From Anaeromyxobacter soli (lineage in GTDB: Bacteria; Myxococcota; Myxococcia; Myxococcales; Anaeromyxobacteraceae), in the NCBI RefSeq assembly GCF_022808855.1, contig NZ_JAKZLF010000036.1:1-51260 (forward strand): DNA of 51,260 nt, written 5' to 3'. Shown in pieces: positions 41,105 to 50,065 of the stretch. The position numbers and the translations under genes were made by a program. Within the stretch, counting starts at the first letter, position 1; each line of letters begins with the position of its first letter. Under the pieces are notes generated by a model that ran no database searches, was not told the DNA's origin, and worked only from the letters and a program-made list of their open reading frames with translations.

Positions 41105-42292
41105 TCACGGCGCCCACATGGCCAGTTGCATCCCTGGATACAGCGATGCCACGCCAGCGCGCGAGAGCGGCGTCGGCCGTGCGTTTGCGTCGCGGCGGAA
41201 GCGATCCATGTGCTCGCGCCCGAAGGTGTTCTCTGCGTGAAGAAGATTATGGGGTCGGCAGGCGAGCCGAAGATTATCGATCGTCGTCGGCCCACCGAGG
41301 GCGGCGGGTTGGATGTGGTCGAGCTCGAGCTTCCAGCGACTGTTGCAGCGGCAGCCGTCCGAGCCCACCCAGGCGCACCGCCCGCCGTCGCGCTTCCACA
41401 CCGCGCGGCGCACTATCGCCGGGATCGTGGACCTCGCCGTCGGCGGCTTCGCCGCATGCTCCTTCGCGCCCTTGGCCTCGTCCTTCGTCTTGCGCTCGGG
41501 CGCGACCGCGCCCTTCCTCTTGCCGTGCTTCTCGATGGCGCAGCGGATCGCCTCGTGGAGCACCGCAGCGAGATCGCCGTCCGGGACCTTGTGCGACAGG
41601 AGCGATCGGAGCGTCTCGAGGTCCTCCTTGCAGGCGCGATCGAGCGTGACGCGGAGCGACCAGTGGCTCTCCGACACGGCGAGCGTCTCGGCCCTTCGCT
41701 TCGGCTTCACGAAAGTGGGTGAGGGCGCCGGGAGCGGACCGGTGTCGAGGGGCGAATCGAGGGTCGGCTTCGCAGGGCCGGGCGCGGTCGCCGTCTCGGC
41801 CAGCTCGGCTTCTGGGAGCTGCAGCGGGGCGCTCACCGCGGCGGGCGCGCGCTCGGCCAGCTTGCGGAGGCCTGCGCGCGGCGCGGTGCGCGCCTGGATG
41901 GAGACGACGAGTTGCTCGACCTCGGCCCGGGTCCGGAAGGCGGCGCGAGCTAGGAGGTCGCCCACGTTCTCCTCGGTGAGCACCTGGCCGAGGAGCGCCA
42001 CGGTGGACAAGCACAGGCGCCCATCGCGCAGCGGAGCCTCGAGATTCGGGAAGCGGCGCAGCACGCGCATCGCCTGGATACGCCGGCCGGCGGCGCCCTC
42101 GCGCAGGTGGAGGGCCTCCAAACAGTAGGCCCACAGGGACGCATGACCCGCCGCGACGAAGGCTCGGCGCCGATCGAATTCGTCGAGGTGCAGGAGGAAG
42201 TCGACCTGGACGTTTCGTTCCTCTCCGGCGAGCTCGCGCAGGCGGAGGGCGAGGACGTTAGAGTCGAGTGAAGCAGGGGCGAGCGCAGACAT
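41105..42292 (-). CDS. HNH endonuclease (DUF222-like N-terminus)
   Basis: 395 residues from the ATG at 42292; a longer frame lacks support. The C-terminus holds the HNH nuclease: AVWKRDGGRCAW, then WKLELDHIQPAALGGPTT, IDNLRLACRPHNLLHAENTFG. Asp-His and Asn-His positions of the metal site are present. The N-terminal half (RLRELAGEERNVQVDFLLHL, LRLSTVALLGQVLTEENVGDLL-like segments, shortened here) and a middle Pro-rich, Lys-rich linker resemble the DUF222/HNH proteins. Such genes often occur in multiple genomic copies and may be mobile or defence-related. Function unknown. Confidence 0.85.
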   Translation of the reverse strand: MSALAPASLDSNVLALRLRELAGEERNVQVDFLLHLDEFDRRRAFVAAGHASLWAYCLEALHLREGAAGRRIQAMRVLRRFPNLEAPLRDGRLCLSTVALLGQVLTEENVGDLLARAAFRTRAEVEQLVVSIQARTAPRAGLRKLAERAPAAVSAPLQLPEAELAETATAPGPAKPTLDSPLDTGPLPAPSPTFVKPKRRAETLAVSESHWSLRVTLDRACKEDLETLRSLLSHKVPDGDLAAVLHEAIRCAIEKHGKRKGAVAPERKTKDEAKGAKEHAAKPPTARSTIPAIVRRAVWKRDGGRCAWVGSDGCRCNSRWKLELDHIQPAALGGPTTIDNLRLACRPHNLLHAENTFGREHMDRFRRDANARPTPLSRAGVASLYPGMQLAMWAP

Positions 42293-43007
42293 GAGGTGCA
42301 CCTCCAGTACACCCTTCGTAGCACGCGATTTTCGGAGCTCCGGAGACGCTCCAGGCTCGCGCCTGCGCGGCGTTCTTCGGCGCATCCTCGTCGATGCCTT
42401 TCGGCGATCGCCACGCGTGACACGCGCGAGGCGCGTGCGCGAGAGCGGCATTTTCGCGCCGGCCCGTATGCTCGAGCGCGCTCGTGGCGAGAGGGCGTCA
42501 ATGGGAAATGTTTCACCCACCGCAACTGGGACGCCCGCGCTCTGGGCGAGCGAATTGCCCGACGTAGCGAACTATCGCTGGCGACAGCTGTTACTTAAGG
42601 TGAACCGCGGCGACCTTTCGCGACGCTCGGGTCCGTGCGCAGGCGCGAGCTGTGGATGCGCGTCGTTCGCATGCGCTCGCGCGAATTCACGCCTGCGCCG
42701 AGCCCAGCCGGTTCCACGCCCACGACGAGACGTCCGCCTGGCTCGCCGCCTTCGCCGCCTTCATCGGGTCGCCGCTCAGAGCGCGTGCGCCGACTTCGTC
42801 GATGCCTGAATCCGCCATGCGCGCGAAGACGTCGGTCGAAACACCCACCGCTCGTCCCGCGAGTACTTGGGCTTCGATGAATGGCGGACTCTCCGCCGGG
42901 GGCGCCCCCCTCGCGCCTGTGCCGCGGCGTCTCCTCCGGCCTAGAGCCTCCCGAGACCTCGGCTCGCGCCCGGAGGGGCGGCCGCCGCTCGGCAAGGGAG
43001 AGACCGC
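42293..43007. other. Low-information region between HNH gene and nitronate monooxygenase gene
   Basis: 715 bases. It contains one doubtful short minus-strand frame (42687-42848). Other frames are short and lack supporting similarity; base composition is somewhat less uniform than in flanking genes. Confidence 0.4.
42687..42848 (-). CDS. Possible small protein or gene remnant
   Basis: 53 residues from a GTG at 42848, or 43 from the ATG at 42818. The C-terminal part (FARMADSGIDEVGARALSG, ASQADVSSWAWNRLG) has GC-rich third positions and looks protein-like, while the codons just upstream (CAA, GTA, CCA, AGT) do not. It could be the 3' end of a decayed gene. No family recognised. Confidence 0.3.
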   Translation of the reverse strand: MGVSTDVFARMADSGIDEVGARALSGDPMKAAKAASQADVSSWAWNRLGSAQA

Positions 43008-44060
43008 ATGGCAGCCCAGGCGAACGCGCTCCTCGCGCGGCTCGGCTTCGAGCACCCCATCATCCAGGCGCCGCTCGGAGGCATCCCCACGACCACCCTC
43101 GTGGCGGAGGTCTCGGAGGCCGGCGCGCTCGGGAGCCTCGGCGCGGCGTACCTCTCTCCGGAGCAGCTCGAGGACGCGATCGGCGAGATTCGCTCGCGGA
43201 CGTCCACGCCCTTCGCGGTGAACCTGTTCGCCGGCGGGTGGGACGCGAGCGCCGGGGGCGACGCGCGGCGGATGCTCGAGCTCCTCGCGGGCGTCCACGA
43301 GCGCCTCGGCCTCCCGCCGCCCACGGTCCCCACGCTCGCCGCGGACGCGTTCGAGGCGCAGCTCGCGGTGGTGCTCGACGCGCGCCCCGCGGCGTTCAGC
43401 TTCACGTTCGGCGTCCCGTCCGCGGAGGTCCTCGGGCGTCTCCGGGAGCGCGACGTCTTCACCATGGGGACCGCCACCACGGTGGAGGAGGCGCGGCTGC
43501 TCGAGCGGGCCGGCGTGGACGCCGTCGTCGCGCAGGGGGCCGAGGCCGGCGGCCATCGGGGCACCTTCGCCGGGCCGTTCGAGGCGGCGCTCGTCCCCAC
43601 CGCGCGGCTCGTGGCCGAGAGCGTCTCCGCCGTGCGCGTCCCGGTGATCGCCTCGGGGGGCCTCATGGACGGGCGCGACGTCGCGGCGATGCTGCGCCTC
43701 GGCGCCGCCGCGGCGCAGCTCGGCACCGCGTTCCTCGTGACGCCGGAGTGCGGCGCGTCGGCCGCCTACAAGCGGGCGATCCTCGCCGCGCGCGCCGACA
43801 CCACCGCGCTCACGCGCGCGTTCTCGGGGCGGCCGGCGCGCGGGCTCGAGAACGCCTTCATGCGCCTCGTCGACGCAGAGCCGGGCGCGATCCTCCCCTA
43901 CCCGCTCCAGAACGCCCTCACCCGTCCGATGCGCGCCGCGGCGGCGCAGCAGGGCGACCCGGAGCACCTGTCGCTCTGGGCCGGGCAGGGCGTCGCGCGG
44001 GCGCGCGCGCTGCCCGCGCGCGAGCTCGTCCGGCGCCTGGTCGAGGAGCTCGGGGGGTGA
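43008..44060 (+). CDS. Nitronate monooxygenase / 2-nitropropane dioxygenase family
   Basis: 350 residues. TIM-barrel FMN-binding features: IIQAPLGGIPTTTLVAEVSE at the N-terminus, QGAEAGGHRG with the active-site His, ASGGLMDGRDVAAMLRLGA (phosphate-binding loop), TAFLVTPECGAS. Members oxidise nitronates or act as FabK-type enoyl reductases; this sequence cannot be placed more exactly. The start ATG follows a GGAGAG-like site. It stands alone between the intergenic stretch and rlmA-like gene. Confidence 0.88.
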   Translation: MAAQANALLARLGFEHPIIQAPLGGIPTTTLVAEVSEAGALGSLGAAYLSPEQLEDAIGEIRSRTSTPFAVNLFAGGWDASAGGDARRMLELLAGVHERLGLPPPTVPTLAADAFEAQLAVVLDARPAAFSFTFGVPSAEVLGRLRERDVFTMGTATTVEEARLLERAGVDAVVAQGAEAGGHRGTFAGPFEAALVPTARLVAESVSAVRVPVIASGGLMDGRDVAAMLRLGAAAAQLGTAFLVTPECGASAAYKRAILAARADTTALTRAFSGRPARGLENAFMRLVDAEPGAILPYPLQNALTRPMRAAAAQQGDPEHLSLWAGQGVARARALPARELVRRLVEELGG

Positions 44061-44151
44061 GGGCGTCGCTCGCTCGCGCGGGCCGGCGCGATGCGTGCCT
44101 GCTGGCGAGTCGGGGCACCCGCGGTCCCGGTTCGTGCTAAGCCGGGCTCCG

Positions 44152-45009
44152 ATGCTCCCCGAGATCCTGAACGCCCTGCGCTGCCCGCTCTGCGCGGGGC
44201 CGCTCGCCGAGGTCGCCGCCGGGAGCGGCCGCGCGCTGCGCTGCCCCGCCGGGCACAGCTTCGACCTCGCCCGGCAGGGCTACGTGAGCCTCGACACCGG
44301 CAGCCGCCCGCACGCAGGCGACTCGGGCGAGATGATCGCCGCCCGCGCGGCGTTCCTCGCCGCGGGACACTACGCGTTCGTGACGGACGCGCTCGTCGCG
44401 GCGGCGCGCGAGGCGTGGTCCGGCGGCGCCGGGCCCGCGCGGCTCGTGGTGGACGCGGGCGCGGGCACCGGGCACCACCTCGCGGCGGTGCTCGACGCCC
44501 TCCCCGAGGCCGCGGGGCTCGCGCTCGACGTCTCGAAGCCGGCGCTCCGCCGCGCGGCGCGCGCCCACCCCCGGGCCGCGGCCGCGCTGTGCGACACGTG
44601 GCGCGGTTTGCCCGTCGCGGACGGCGCGGCGCGGCTCGTCCTCGACGTCTTCGCGCCGCGCAACGGTCCCGAGTTCCGGCGCGTGCTCGGCGAGGGCGGC
44701 GCGCTCGTCGTCGTCACGCCCGCGCCCGAGCACCTCGCCGCGCTCGTGGACGCGCTCGGGCTCCTCGCGGTGGACCCCGAGAAGGCCGAGCGCGTCGAGG
44801 CGAGCCTGGGGGAGCGCTTCGTGCTCCAGGGCGAGGTGCTCGCCTCGCGCGAGCTCGCCCTCGAGCATGCGGAGGTGCGGACGCTCGTCGGCATGGGCCC
44901 GAGCGCGTGGCACGCCGACGCCGCCGCGCTCGCCGCCCGGATCGCCGCGCTGCCGGAGCCGGTGCGAGTCCGCGCGGCCGTCCGCGTCGGGACCTACCGG
45001 CCCCGGTGA
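44152..45009 (+). CDS. RlmA-like 23S rRNA methyltransferase
   Basis: 285 residues. An N-terminal zinc finger (Cys11, Cys14, Cys31, His35 in CPLC...CPAGH) and FDLARQGYVSLD match RlmA(I)/(II), enzymes that methylate G745 or G748 of 23S rRNA. The SAM fold starts with LVVDAGAGTGHHLAAVL and continues ALDVSKPALRRAAR. VLDVFAPRNGPEFRRVL corresponds to the family's catalytic-domain region. ATG 44152 is preferred over an upstream in-frame ATG. Confidence 0.85.
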   Translation: MLPEILNALRCPLCAGPLAEVAAGSGRALRCPAGHSFDLARQGYVSLDTGSRPHAGDSGEMIAARAAFLAAGHYAFVTDALVAAAREAWSGGAGPARLVVDAGAGTGHHLAAVLDALPEAAGLALDVSKPALRRAARAHPRAAAALCDTWRGLPVADGAARLVLDVFAPRNGPEFRRVLGEGGALVVVTPAPEHLAALVDALGLLAVDPEKAERVEASLGERFVLQGEVLASRELALEHAEVRTLVGMGPSAWHADAAALAARIAALPEPVRVRAAVRVGTYRPR

Positions 45010-45133
45010 CGTTGCCCCTCCAGCGCTCGCCCCGCGCGCCCTCGCCGCGCCGCCGTGCGTGGCGGCGCTCGTGAGGCGGCGCGCTCCTTGTCGCGCCGGC
45101 TCAGGGCACCAGATTTCCCCGGGGGGAGATCTC

Positions 45134-45625
45134 GTGAGCTCGATGACCGCTGTCGCGAAGGACGCTGCGTTCGTCCCGGTGCGCGCCACGCTCGGCGCGA
45201 CGATGCTGTACCACGGCCTGCAGAAGCTGCGAGGTGAGGGTCCGAAGCAGACCGGGGAGATGTTCGAGGGGCTCGGGATCAAGCCGGGGGTCACCTGGGC
45301 GACGCTCACCGGCGTCGCGGAGGTGTTCGGCGGCGCGACCGCGATCCTCGGGATCGGCACCCGCCTCGGCGCGCTCGCGATCCTCGCCACGCAGGCGGTC
45401 GCCGTCGCGAAGGTGCACGCGCCGAAGGGCTTCTCCAACGTGAACGGCGGGTTCGAGTTCAACCTCGCGCTCATGGGGATCGCCGCCGCGCTGCTCACCG
45501 CCGGCCCCGGTCGCTTCTCGACCCACGAGCTCGTCGAGCGGAGCGTCGCGCGCAGCTGGCGGGGATGGGCCCTCGCCCCGCGGCGCCAGTCCCGCGCCCT
45601 CGGCTTCGTGAAGCTACTGAAGTAG
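45134..45625 (+). CDS. DoxX-family membrane protein (second copy type)
   Basis: 163 residues from a GTG at 45134, preceded by GGGGGGAG with 5-base spacing; the ATG at 45143 is less well spaced. Four-helix DoxX layout: FVPVRATLGATMLYHGLQKL, WATLTGVAEVFGGATAILGIGT, LAILATQAVAVAKVHAPKGF, FNLALMGIAAALLTAGPG. Unlike the 22.5-kb DoxX, it has no nearby ArsR. Membrane redox role possible but unproven. Confidence 0.82.
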   Translation: MSSMTAVAKDAAFVPVRATLGATMLYHGLQKLRGEGPKQTGEMFEGLGIKPGVTWATLTGVAEVFGGATAILGIGTRLGALAILATQAVAVAKVHAPKGFSNVNGGFEFNLALMGIAAALLTAGPGRFSTHELVERSVARSWRGWALAPRRQSRALGFVKLLK

Positions 45626-45646
45626 CGCGGCGCGGGGGCGTGCGGA

Positions 45647-46795
45647 TCAGGCGGGCGCGCGCCCGCACAGCGCCGCGTTCGCGGCGATCCCGACGCCGAC
45701 CGAGGCGGCGCAGACCGCCACCACCGCGCCCCAGCCCCCGGCCTGCCAGGCGAACCCGGGGAGCGCCGAGCCGAGCGTCCCGCCCGCGTAGTAGAAGGCG
45801 AGGTAGAGCGCGCTGGCGCCGCCCTTGGCGGTCCGCGCCGAGGCGTTCACGAACGCGGGCACGACCGCCTGGGCGGTGAACGTCCCGAGCACGAGCACCA
45901 CGAGCCCCATCACCACGAGCGGCAGGGGCCCCGCGAGCACGAGCACCATCCCGAGCGCCTCGCCCGCCAGGCCGAGGCCGATGAGGCGCCGGGGCGGCAC
46001 GCGGCCGGAGAGCCTGCCCGCGAGCGGCGACGCGACGACGCCCGCGGCGTACACGACGTACACGCTCGAGACCGCCGCGGTGGAGAGCCCGTACGGCGGG
46101 GCGGACAGGTGGTACGGCAGGTAGGTGAAGATCCCCATCCAGCCGAAGAAGAGCGAGAGGCCGACGAGGTAGGCCCCGACGAGGCGCGGATCGCGGACGT
46201 GCCGCAGCATCCCGGCGTACGCCGCGACGATCCCGCGCCCGGCGACGCGCGCTCCCGGCACGAGCCCGCGAGCGAGCACCGCCGCGGCGGCGAGGGTGAG
46301 CGCCGCGAACGCCACGAACGCGGCGCGCCAGCCGAGGTGGGCGGCGATGGCGCCCGACCCGACGCGCCCGACGAGCCCGCCCACGACCGACGCGGCGATG
46401 ATGCCGCCGACGACCCGTCCGAGCTCCGCGGGGGAGAACCGGTCGCCCGCGTAGGCCACCGCGACCGCGGTCATGCCCGGCACGAACGCGCCCTGCAGCG
46501 CGCGCAGGCCGACGAGCGCGCCGAACGACGGCGCCGCGGCGCAGGCGAGGGTCGCGAGGGAGAGGAGCGCCGTCGCGCTCGCCATGACGCGCCGCCGCCC
46601 GAGCGCGTCGGAGAGCGGACCGTACACGCTCGAGGCGGCGGCGACGGCGAGGACGACCGCCGAGACGGTGAGCCCCGCGCGCGCCGGACCCACGCCGAAC
46701 TCCCGCGAGAGCAGCGGGAGGATCGGCTGGGTCACGTACATGTCCGAGTAGGCCGCCACCGTCCCGACGTACAGCGCCACGCGCTCGCGATCCAT
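45647..46795 (-). CDS. Major facilitator superfamily transporter (DHA1-like, YnfM type)
   Basis: 382 residues, 12 predicted helices. YVGTVAAYSDMYVTQPILPLL at the start and VYGPLSDALGRRRVM (motif A) are typical; a second half loop is LAGRLSGRVPPRRLIGLG. Start ATG at 46795. Substrate unknown. It converges on the DoxX gene with 21 bases between stops. Confidence 0.88.
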   Translation of the reverse strand: MDRERVALYVGTVAAYSDMYVTQPILPLLSREFGVGPARAGLTVSAVVLAVAAASSVYGPLSDALGRRRVMASATALLSLATLACAAAPSFGALVGLRALQGAFVPGMTAVAVAYAGDRFSPAELGRVVGGIIAASVVGGLVGRVGSGAIAAHLGWRAAFVAFAALTLAAAAVLARGLVPGARVAGRGIVAAYAGMLRHVRDPRLVGAYLVGLSLFFGWMGIFTYLPYHLSAPPYGLSTAAVSSVYVVYAAGVVASPLAGRLSGRVPPRRLIGLGLAGEALGMVLVLAGPLPLVVMGLVVLVLGTFTAQAVVPAFVNASARTAKGGASALYLAFYYAGGTLGSALPGFAWQAGGWGAVVAVCAASVGVGIAANAALCGRAPA

Positions 46796-46998
46796 CGCGC
46801 GCACGATACCGCAGGCGCGGTCCGGTCGGCCCGGACCGCTCGTCGCCTCCGGCGCCGGGTTCCACTCGGTTCCAACGACTCCGCGCGGCGCTAGTATCGC
46901 CTGCGGGGCGCGTGTGAAGCCCCGAACCCGGTGCGAGCCGAGGTCCGCGTCGGCGGGGAGCGGTAGGCTCGAGGTTCTCCCCTAGACGCCGAGGCCAG

Positions 46999-47844
46999 AT
47001 GACCCGCTCCCCCGCCACGCTCCCGCTCCTCGCCCTCGCCGCCGCGCTCGCCGCCGGGCCGTCGCCGGCCGCGGCCTGGTCCACGCAGGGCCACCGCGTC
47101 GCGGCGGCGGTCGCGGAGGAGCGGCTCACGCCCGCGGCGCGGCGGCTCGTGCGAGAGCTCCTCGGCGCGACGCCCATGTCCGACGCGCGCGTCGCCGGAT
47201 GGGCCGACGCCCAGCGCGAGCCCGCCACGCGGCCCTGGCACTACGTGAACATCCCTCCCGGCGCCGCCGGCTACGTGCGCGAGCGCGACTGTCCGGGGGA
47301 CGCCTGCATCGTCGCCGCGATGGAGCGCGCCGTCGCAGAGCTCCGCGACGGAGACTCGGCCGTCCGGAGGGCGGACGCGTTCCGCTGGCTCGTCCACCTC
47401 GCGGCGGACGTGCACCAGCCGTTGCACGCGGACGGTCGCGATCGCGGCGGCACCGAGCTCGAGACCCGCACGCGCGGCGGGAAGAGGCCGCGCAGCCTGC
47501 ACCGGGTGTGGGACGAGGACGTGCTCCGACCCATCCTGTACCGCCGCGGCGCGGTGGCGGCGGGGCGCGCCCTCGCGCGCGAGGTCCGCGGCCCGGAGGC
47601 GGCGCCCGCGGCGGCCGAGCCGTCGCCCGCCGCGTGGGCGAACGAGTCGCACGCGCTCGCGCGGGCGCTGTACGCGGAGCTCGAGCCGCTCCCACGAGAG
47701 GGCCGCAGCCTCGTGCTGCCGGACGCGTACCCGGACCGGCAGCGGGCGCGGGCGGAGGCGCAGCTCCAGAAGGCCGGGGTGCGGCTCGCGGCGCTGCTCG
47801 ATCGGATCGCGCTCGCGCGGGAGGCTCGCGCCGGGCGGAGGTGA
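46999..47844 (+). CDS. S1/P1-type nuclease, exported
   Basis: 281 residues with a Sec signal ending PAAAW; cleavage before Trp27 would expose the N-terminal Trp that binds zinc in this family. Conserved stretches: WSTQGHRVAAAVAEERL (His32), DARVAGWADAQR, PWHYVNIP, WLVHLAADVHQPLHA and LHRVWDEDVL, carrying the tri-zinc ligands. Such enzymes cleave single-stranded DNA and RNA and remove 3' phosphates outside the cell or in the periplasm. Nutrient scavenging is likely. Confidence 0.92.
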   Translation: MTRSPATLPLLALAAALAAGPSPAAAWSTQGHRVAAAVAEERLTPAARRLVRELLGATPMSDARVAGWADAQREPATRPWHYVNIPPGAAGYVRERDCPGDACIVAAMERAVAELRDGDSAVRRADAFRWLVHLAADVHQPLHADGRDRGGTELETRTRGGKRPRSLHRVWDEDVLRPILYRRGAVAAGRALAREVRGPEAAPAAAEPSPAAWANESHALARALYAELEPLPREGRSLVLPDAYPDRQRARAEAQLQKAGVRLAALLDRIALAREARAGRR

Positions 47845-47852
47845 GGGTCGCC

Positions 47853-48872
47853 CTACCCGAGCCACTGCGGGTTCTGAGTCGTCCCGTCGTACTCCTCGGT
47901 CGTCTTGTAGAGCTCGTTCGCGCCGTCCTGCCCCGCCGCGGCGGTGCGGGCGAGCAGCGCGTTCACGCGATCCTCGGCGAGCGGCTGGAAGCCCCGCGCG
48001 ACGCGCAGCGCCTGCTCGACACGCTCGATGGTATCGCAGCCGGTGACGACCACGCTCACGGGGAGACTCATCGCGTAGCCGAGGCACTCCTCCGGCGAGG
48101 CGATCCCCTGCTTCACGATGCGGGCGTCCGCCAGCGGCTTCATGCCGATGACGCCGATCTCCTTCTCGACGAGCACCGGGAGGACGTTCTTCTCGAAGCT
48201 GTCGTGGTGCGCGTCGAGGACGTTGAGGGGCAGCTGCACCGTGTCGAACCGGAAGCCGTGCGCGTCCGCCTCGCGCAGCATCTCGAGGTGCCAGCGAGGC
48301 GACTTGTGCCCGGTGAAGCCGATGTAGCGGAGCTTGCCGGCCTGCCGGGCGGCGACGAGCGCCTCGATGGCGCCACCCGCCGCGAAGCAGCGCGCGGGAT
48401 CGGTGGGGCGGATGACCTCGTGGATCTGCATGAGGTCCAGGTGGTCCGTGCGCAGGCGCTGGAGCGACTCGTCGATCTGCCGCGCCGCCGTCGCCGCGTC
48501 GCGGCCGTCGATCTTCGACATGAGGAAGACCTTCTCGCGGTAACCGTTCTGCAGCGCCTTCCCCATCCGCCGCTCGCTCTCGCCGTCGTTGTAGTCCCAG
48601 CAGTTGTCGAGGAAGGTGATGCCGCCGTCCACCGCGGTGCGGACGATGCGGAGGCTCTCCTCCTCCGTCGCCTGCATCCCCATGTGGAAGCCGCCCAGCC
48701 CGACGAGCGAGACCGCCACGCCCGTGCGCCCGAGCTTCCGCTGCGGGAGCGGCGACCCGCCGGCCGCCGGGACGGCGTCATGCGTCCCGCCCTGTGCCGA
48801 CCGACCGCCGCACGCGGCGAGCGGCGCGAGGGTCATGGCCGCGGACAGCTCCAGGAACTCTCGACGCGTCAT
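47853..48872 (-). CDS. Aldo/keto reductase with Tat and lipoprotein-type signal
   Basis: 339 residues from the ATG at 48872. The N-terminus reads RREFLELSAAMTLAPLAACGG: a twin-arginine pattern followed by a lipobox with Cys21. The catalytic tetrad is Asp89, Tyr94, Lys120 and His151 (FLDNCWDYNDG, FLMSKIDG, QIHEVI). AKR family reductases are usually cytoplasmic, so an exported, probably folded and lipidated form is unusual. Substrate unknown. It converges on the nuclease gene with 8 bases between. Confidence 0.88.
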   Translation of the reverse strand: MTRREFLELSAAMTLAPLAACGGRSAQGGTHDAVPAAGGSPLPQRKLGRTGVAVSLVGLGGFHMGMQATEEESLRIVRTAVDGGITFLDNCWDYNDGESERRMGKALQNGYREKVFLMSKIDGRDAATAARQIDESLQRLRTDHLDLMQIHEVIRPTDPARCFAAGGAIEALVAARQAGKLRYIGFTGHKSPRWHLEMLREADAHGFRFDTVQLPLNVLDAHHDSFEKNVLPVLVEKEIGVIGMKPLADARIVKQGIASPEECLGYAMSLPVSVVVTGCDTIERVEQALRVARGFQPLAEDRVNALLARTAAAGQDGANELYKTTEEYDGTTQNPQWLG

Positions 48873-49579
48873 GGTGGCGTCCCCCTCGCCGAACGATGGG
48901 CGCGACGGAGACGCGGCGGGAGGGCGGACGTCCCGCCCGCGCGGAGCCGCCGCCCGAGCCTGGCGAGCGCTCGCGCGCCAAATGCCGCGGCTCGCGCCCG
49001 TGCGCGCGGACGGCTCACCGCCTCGCCGCCGGACGCACCGCCCCACCCTTCACCTACGGTGTCTACCCCGTTCGCCCCGGACCCGCTGCGAACCCGTTCA
49101 CGTGGGTGGCCTGGGTCTCGCCGCGCACAGGACGGGGAGTGAACCGAGGGCCCGCGGCATCCCACGGTCGAGGGACGCGCGCTGGCGGGAGAGGCGACGG
49201 GGCGCGCGAAGCGACCACGCGCCACGACATGAATGCGCGTTCACCGGAGCGGCGCCGACCGGGAGAGGGTCGCGCGCGCACCGTCGGCTGGGCTCGCCGT
49301 CAGCGACGGCGGCGCAGACGGCCGGCGCGGGCAGGCACCGTCACGCGCGCGGGCAGCCGTGCCGGCCCGGACGGGCGGGTCAGCTTGGCGAGTGCAGCGA
49401 CCAGCACGGCGAGCGAGACGGCGATCAGCACGGCGAGGAACGTGGCCACGAACACCTCCGGAGAGACCGAGGTGTCGAACCGCCGGCGCACAGCCGCAAT
49501 TCCTTGCGTCGAGAACGACGCTTCCGGGCCACGGGGAGACGGGCGAGCGCTCGCCGCGCTGGGACGCGACGGAGGTCCG
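48873..49579. other. Intergenic stretch upstream of the exported aldo/keto reductase
   Basis: 707 bases. Apart from the small membrane-protein frame at 49300-49491 I find no convincing gene or RNA. No strong promoter consensus is evident. Confidence 0.4.
49300..49491 (-). CDS. Small single-helix membrane protein
   Basis: 63 residues from a GTG, with an AAGGA-like site 9 bases upstream. One helix (VFVATFLAVLIAVSLAVLVAALAKL) after a short N-terminal segment, then a Pro/Arg-rich basic tail. Third positions are strongly G/C as in real genes here. No family known; predicted inner membrane with a cytoplasmic basic tail. Confidence 0.45.
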   Translation of the reverse strand: MRRRFDTSVSPEVFVATFLAVLIAVSLAVLVAALAKLTRPSGPARLPARVTVPARAGRLRRRR

Positions 49580-49987
49580 TCAGCCGTGCGTGTGCGGCGC
49601 GACGTGCGCCGCGAGCCGCCGATCGGCGTCGTTCATGTGCGCCGCGAGGGCGGTCCGGAGGTCGAGCGCCGCGGTCGTGGCGAGCTGCTCGTCCCCGCTC
49701 GCGAACGCGCGCTGCAGCTCGCGCATCTGCTCGAGGAACGCGCCGTGCTCGCCCGCGTGGGCGTCGCGCTCGGGAAACGCGCTGCCCTCCATGAGCAGCT
49801 CCTCGCTGCCGAAGTGCGCCACGCTGTAAGCGAGGAGCTGATCGGCGAGGCGCCGCGCCATCCACGGGCGGCCCTGCTCGAGGGAGTCCACGAACGCGCT
49901 CACCAGCCCGATCTGCAGGTGGTGGTCGTGATCCATCGCCTCGTGCCCGACCTCGAGCCGGTCGTTCCAGGTGTGCGTCTCTTTCAT
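49580..49987 (-). CDS. Bacteriohemerythrin
   Basis: 135 residues, a single hemerythrin four-helix bundle. Candidate iron ligands: His22 or His23 (MDHDHHLQ), His58 and Glu62 (HFGSEELLM), His77 and His81 (HAGEHGAF), His117 and Asp122 (HMNDADRRL). These match the di-iron pattern that binds O2. Roles include O2 storage or sensing in microaerobic bacteria. Independent gene between the small membrane frame and DUF5996 gene. Confidence 0.93.
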   Translation of the reverse strand: MKETHTWNDRLEVGHEAMDHDHHLQIGLVSAFVDSLEQGRPWMARRLADQLLAYSVAHFGSEELLMEGSAFPERDAHAGEHGAFLEQMRELQRAFASGDEQLATTAALDLRTALAAHMNDADRRLAAHVAPHTHG

Positions 49988-50065
49988 GGCTCCTCCACGT
50001 GCCGGTCCGCGATCCGGGCACTCCCATTGCCGGCGGGCGAGCAGGCCTCAACGCCCGCCGGGGGG

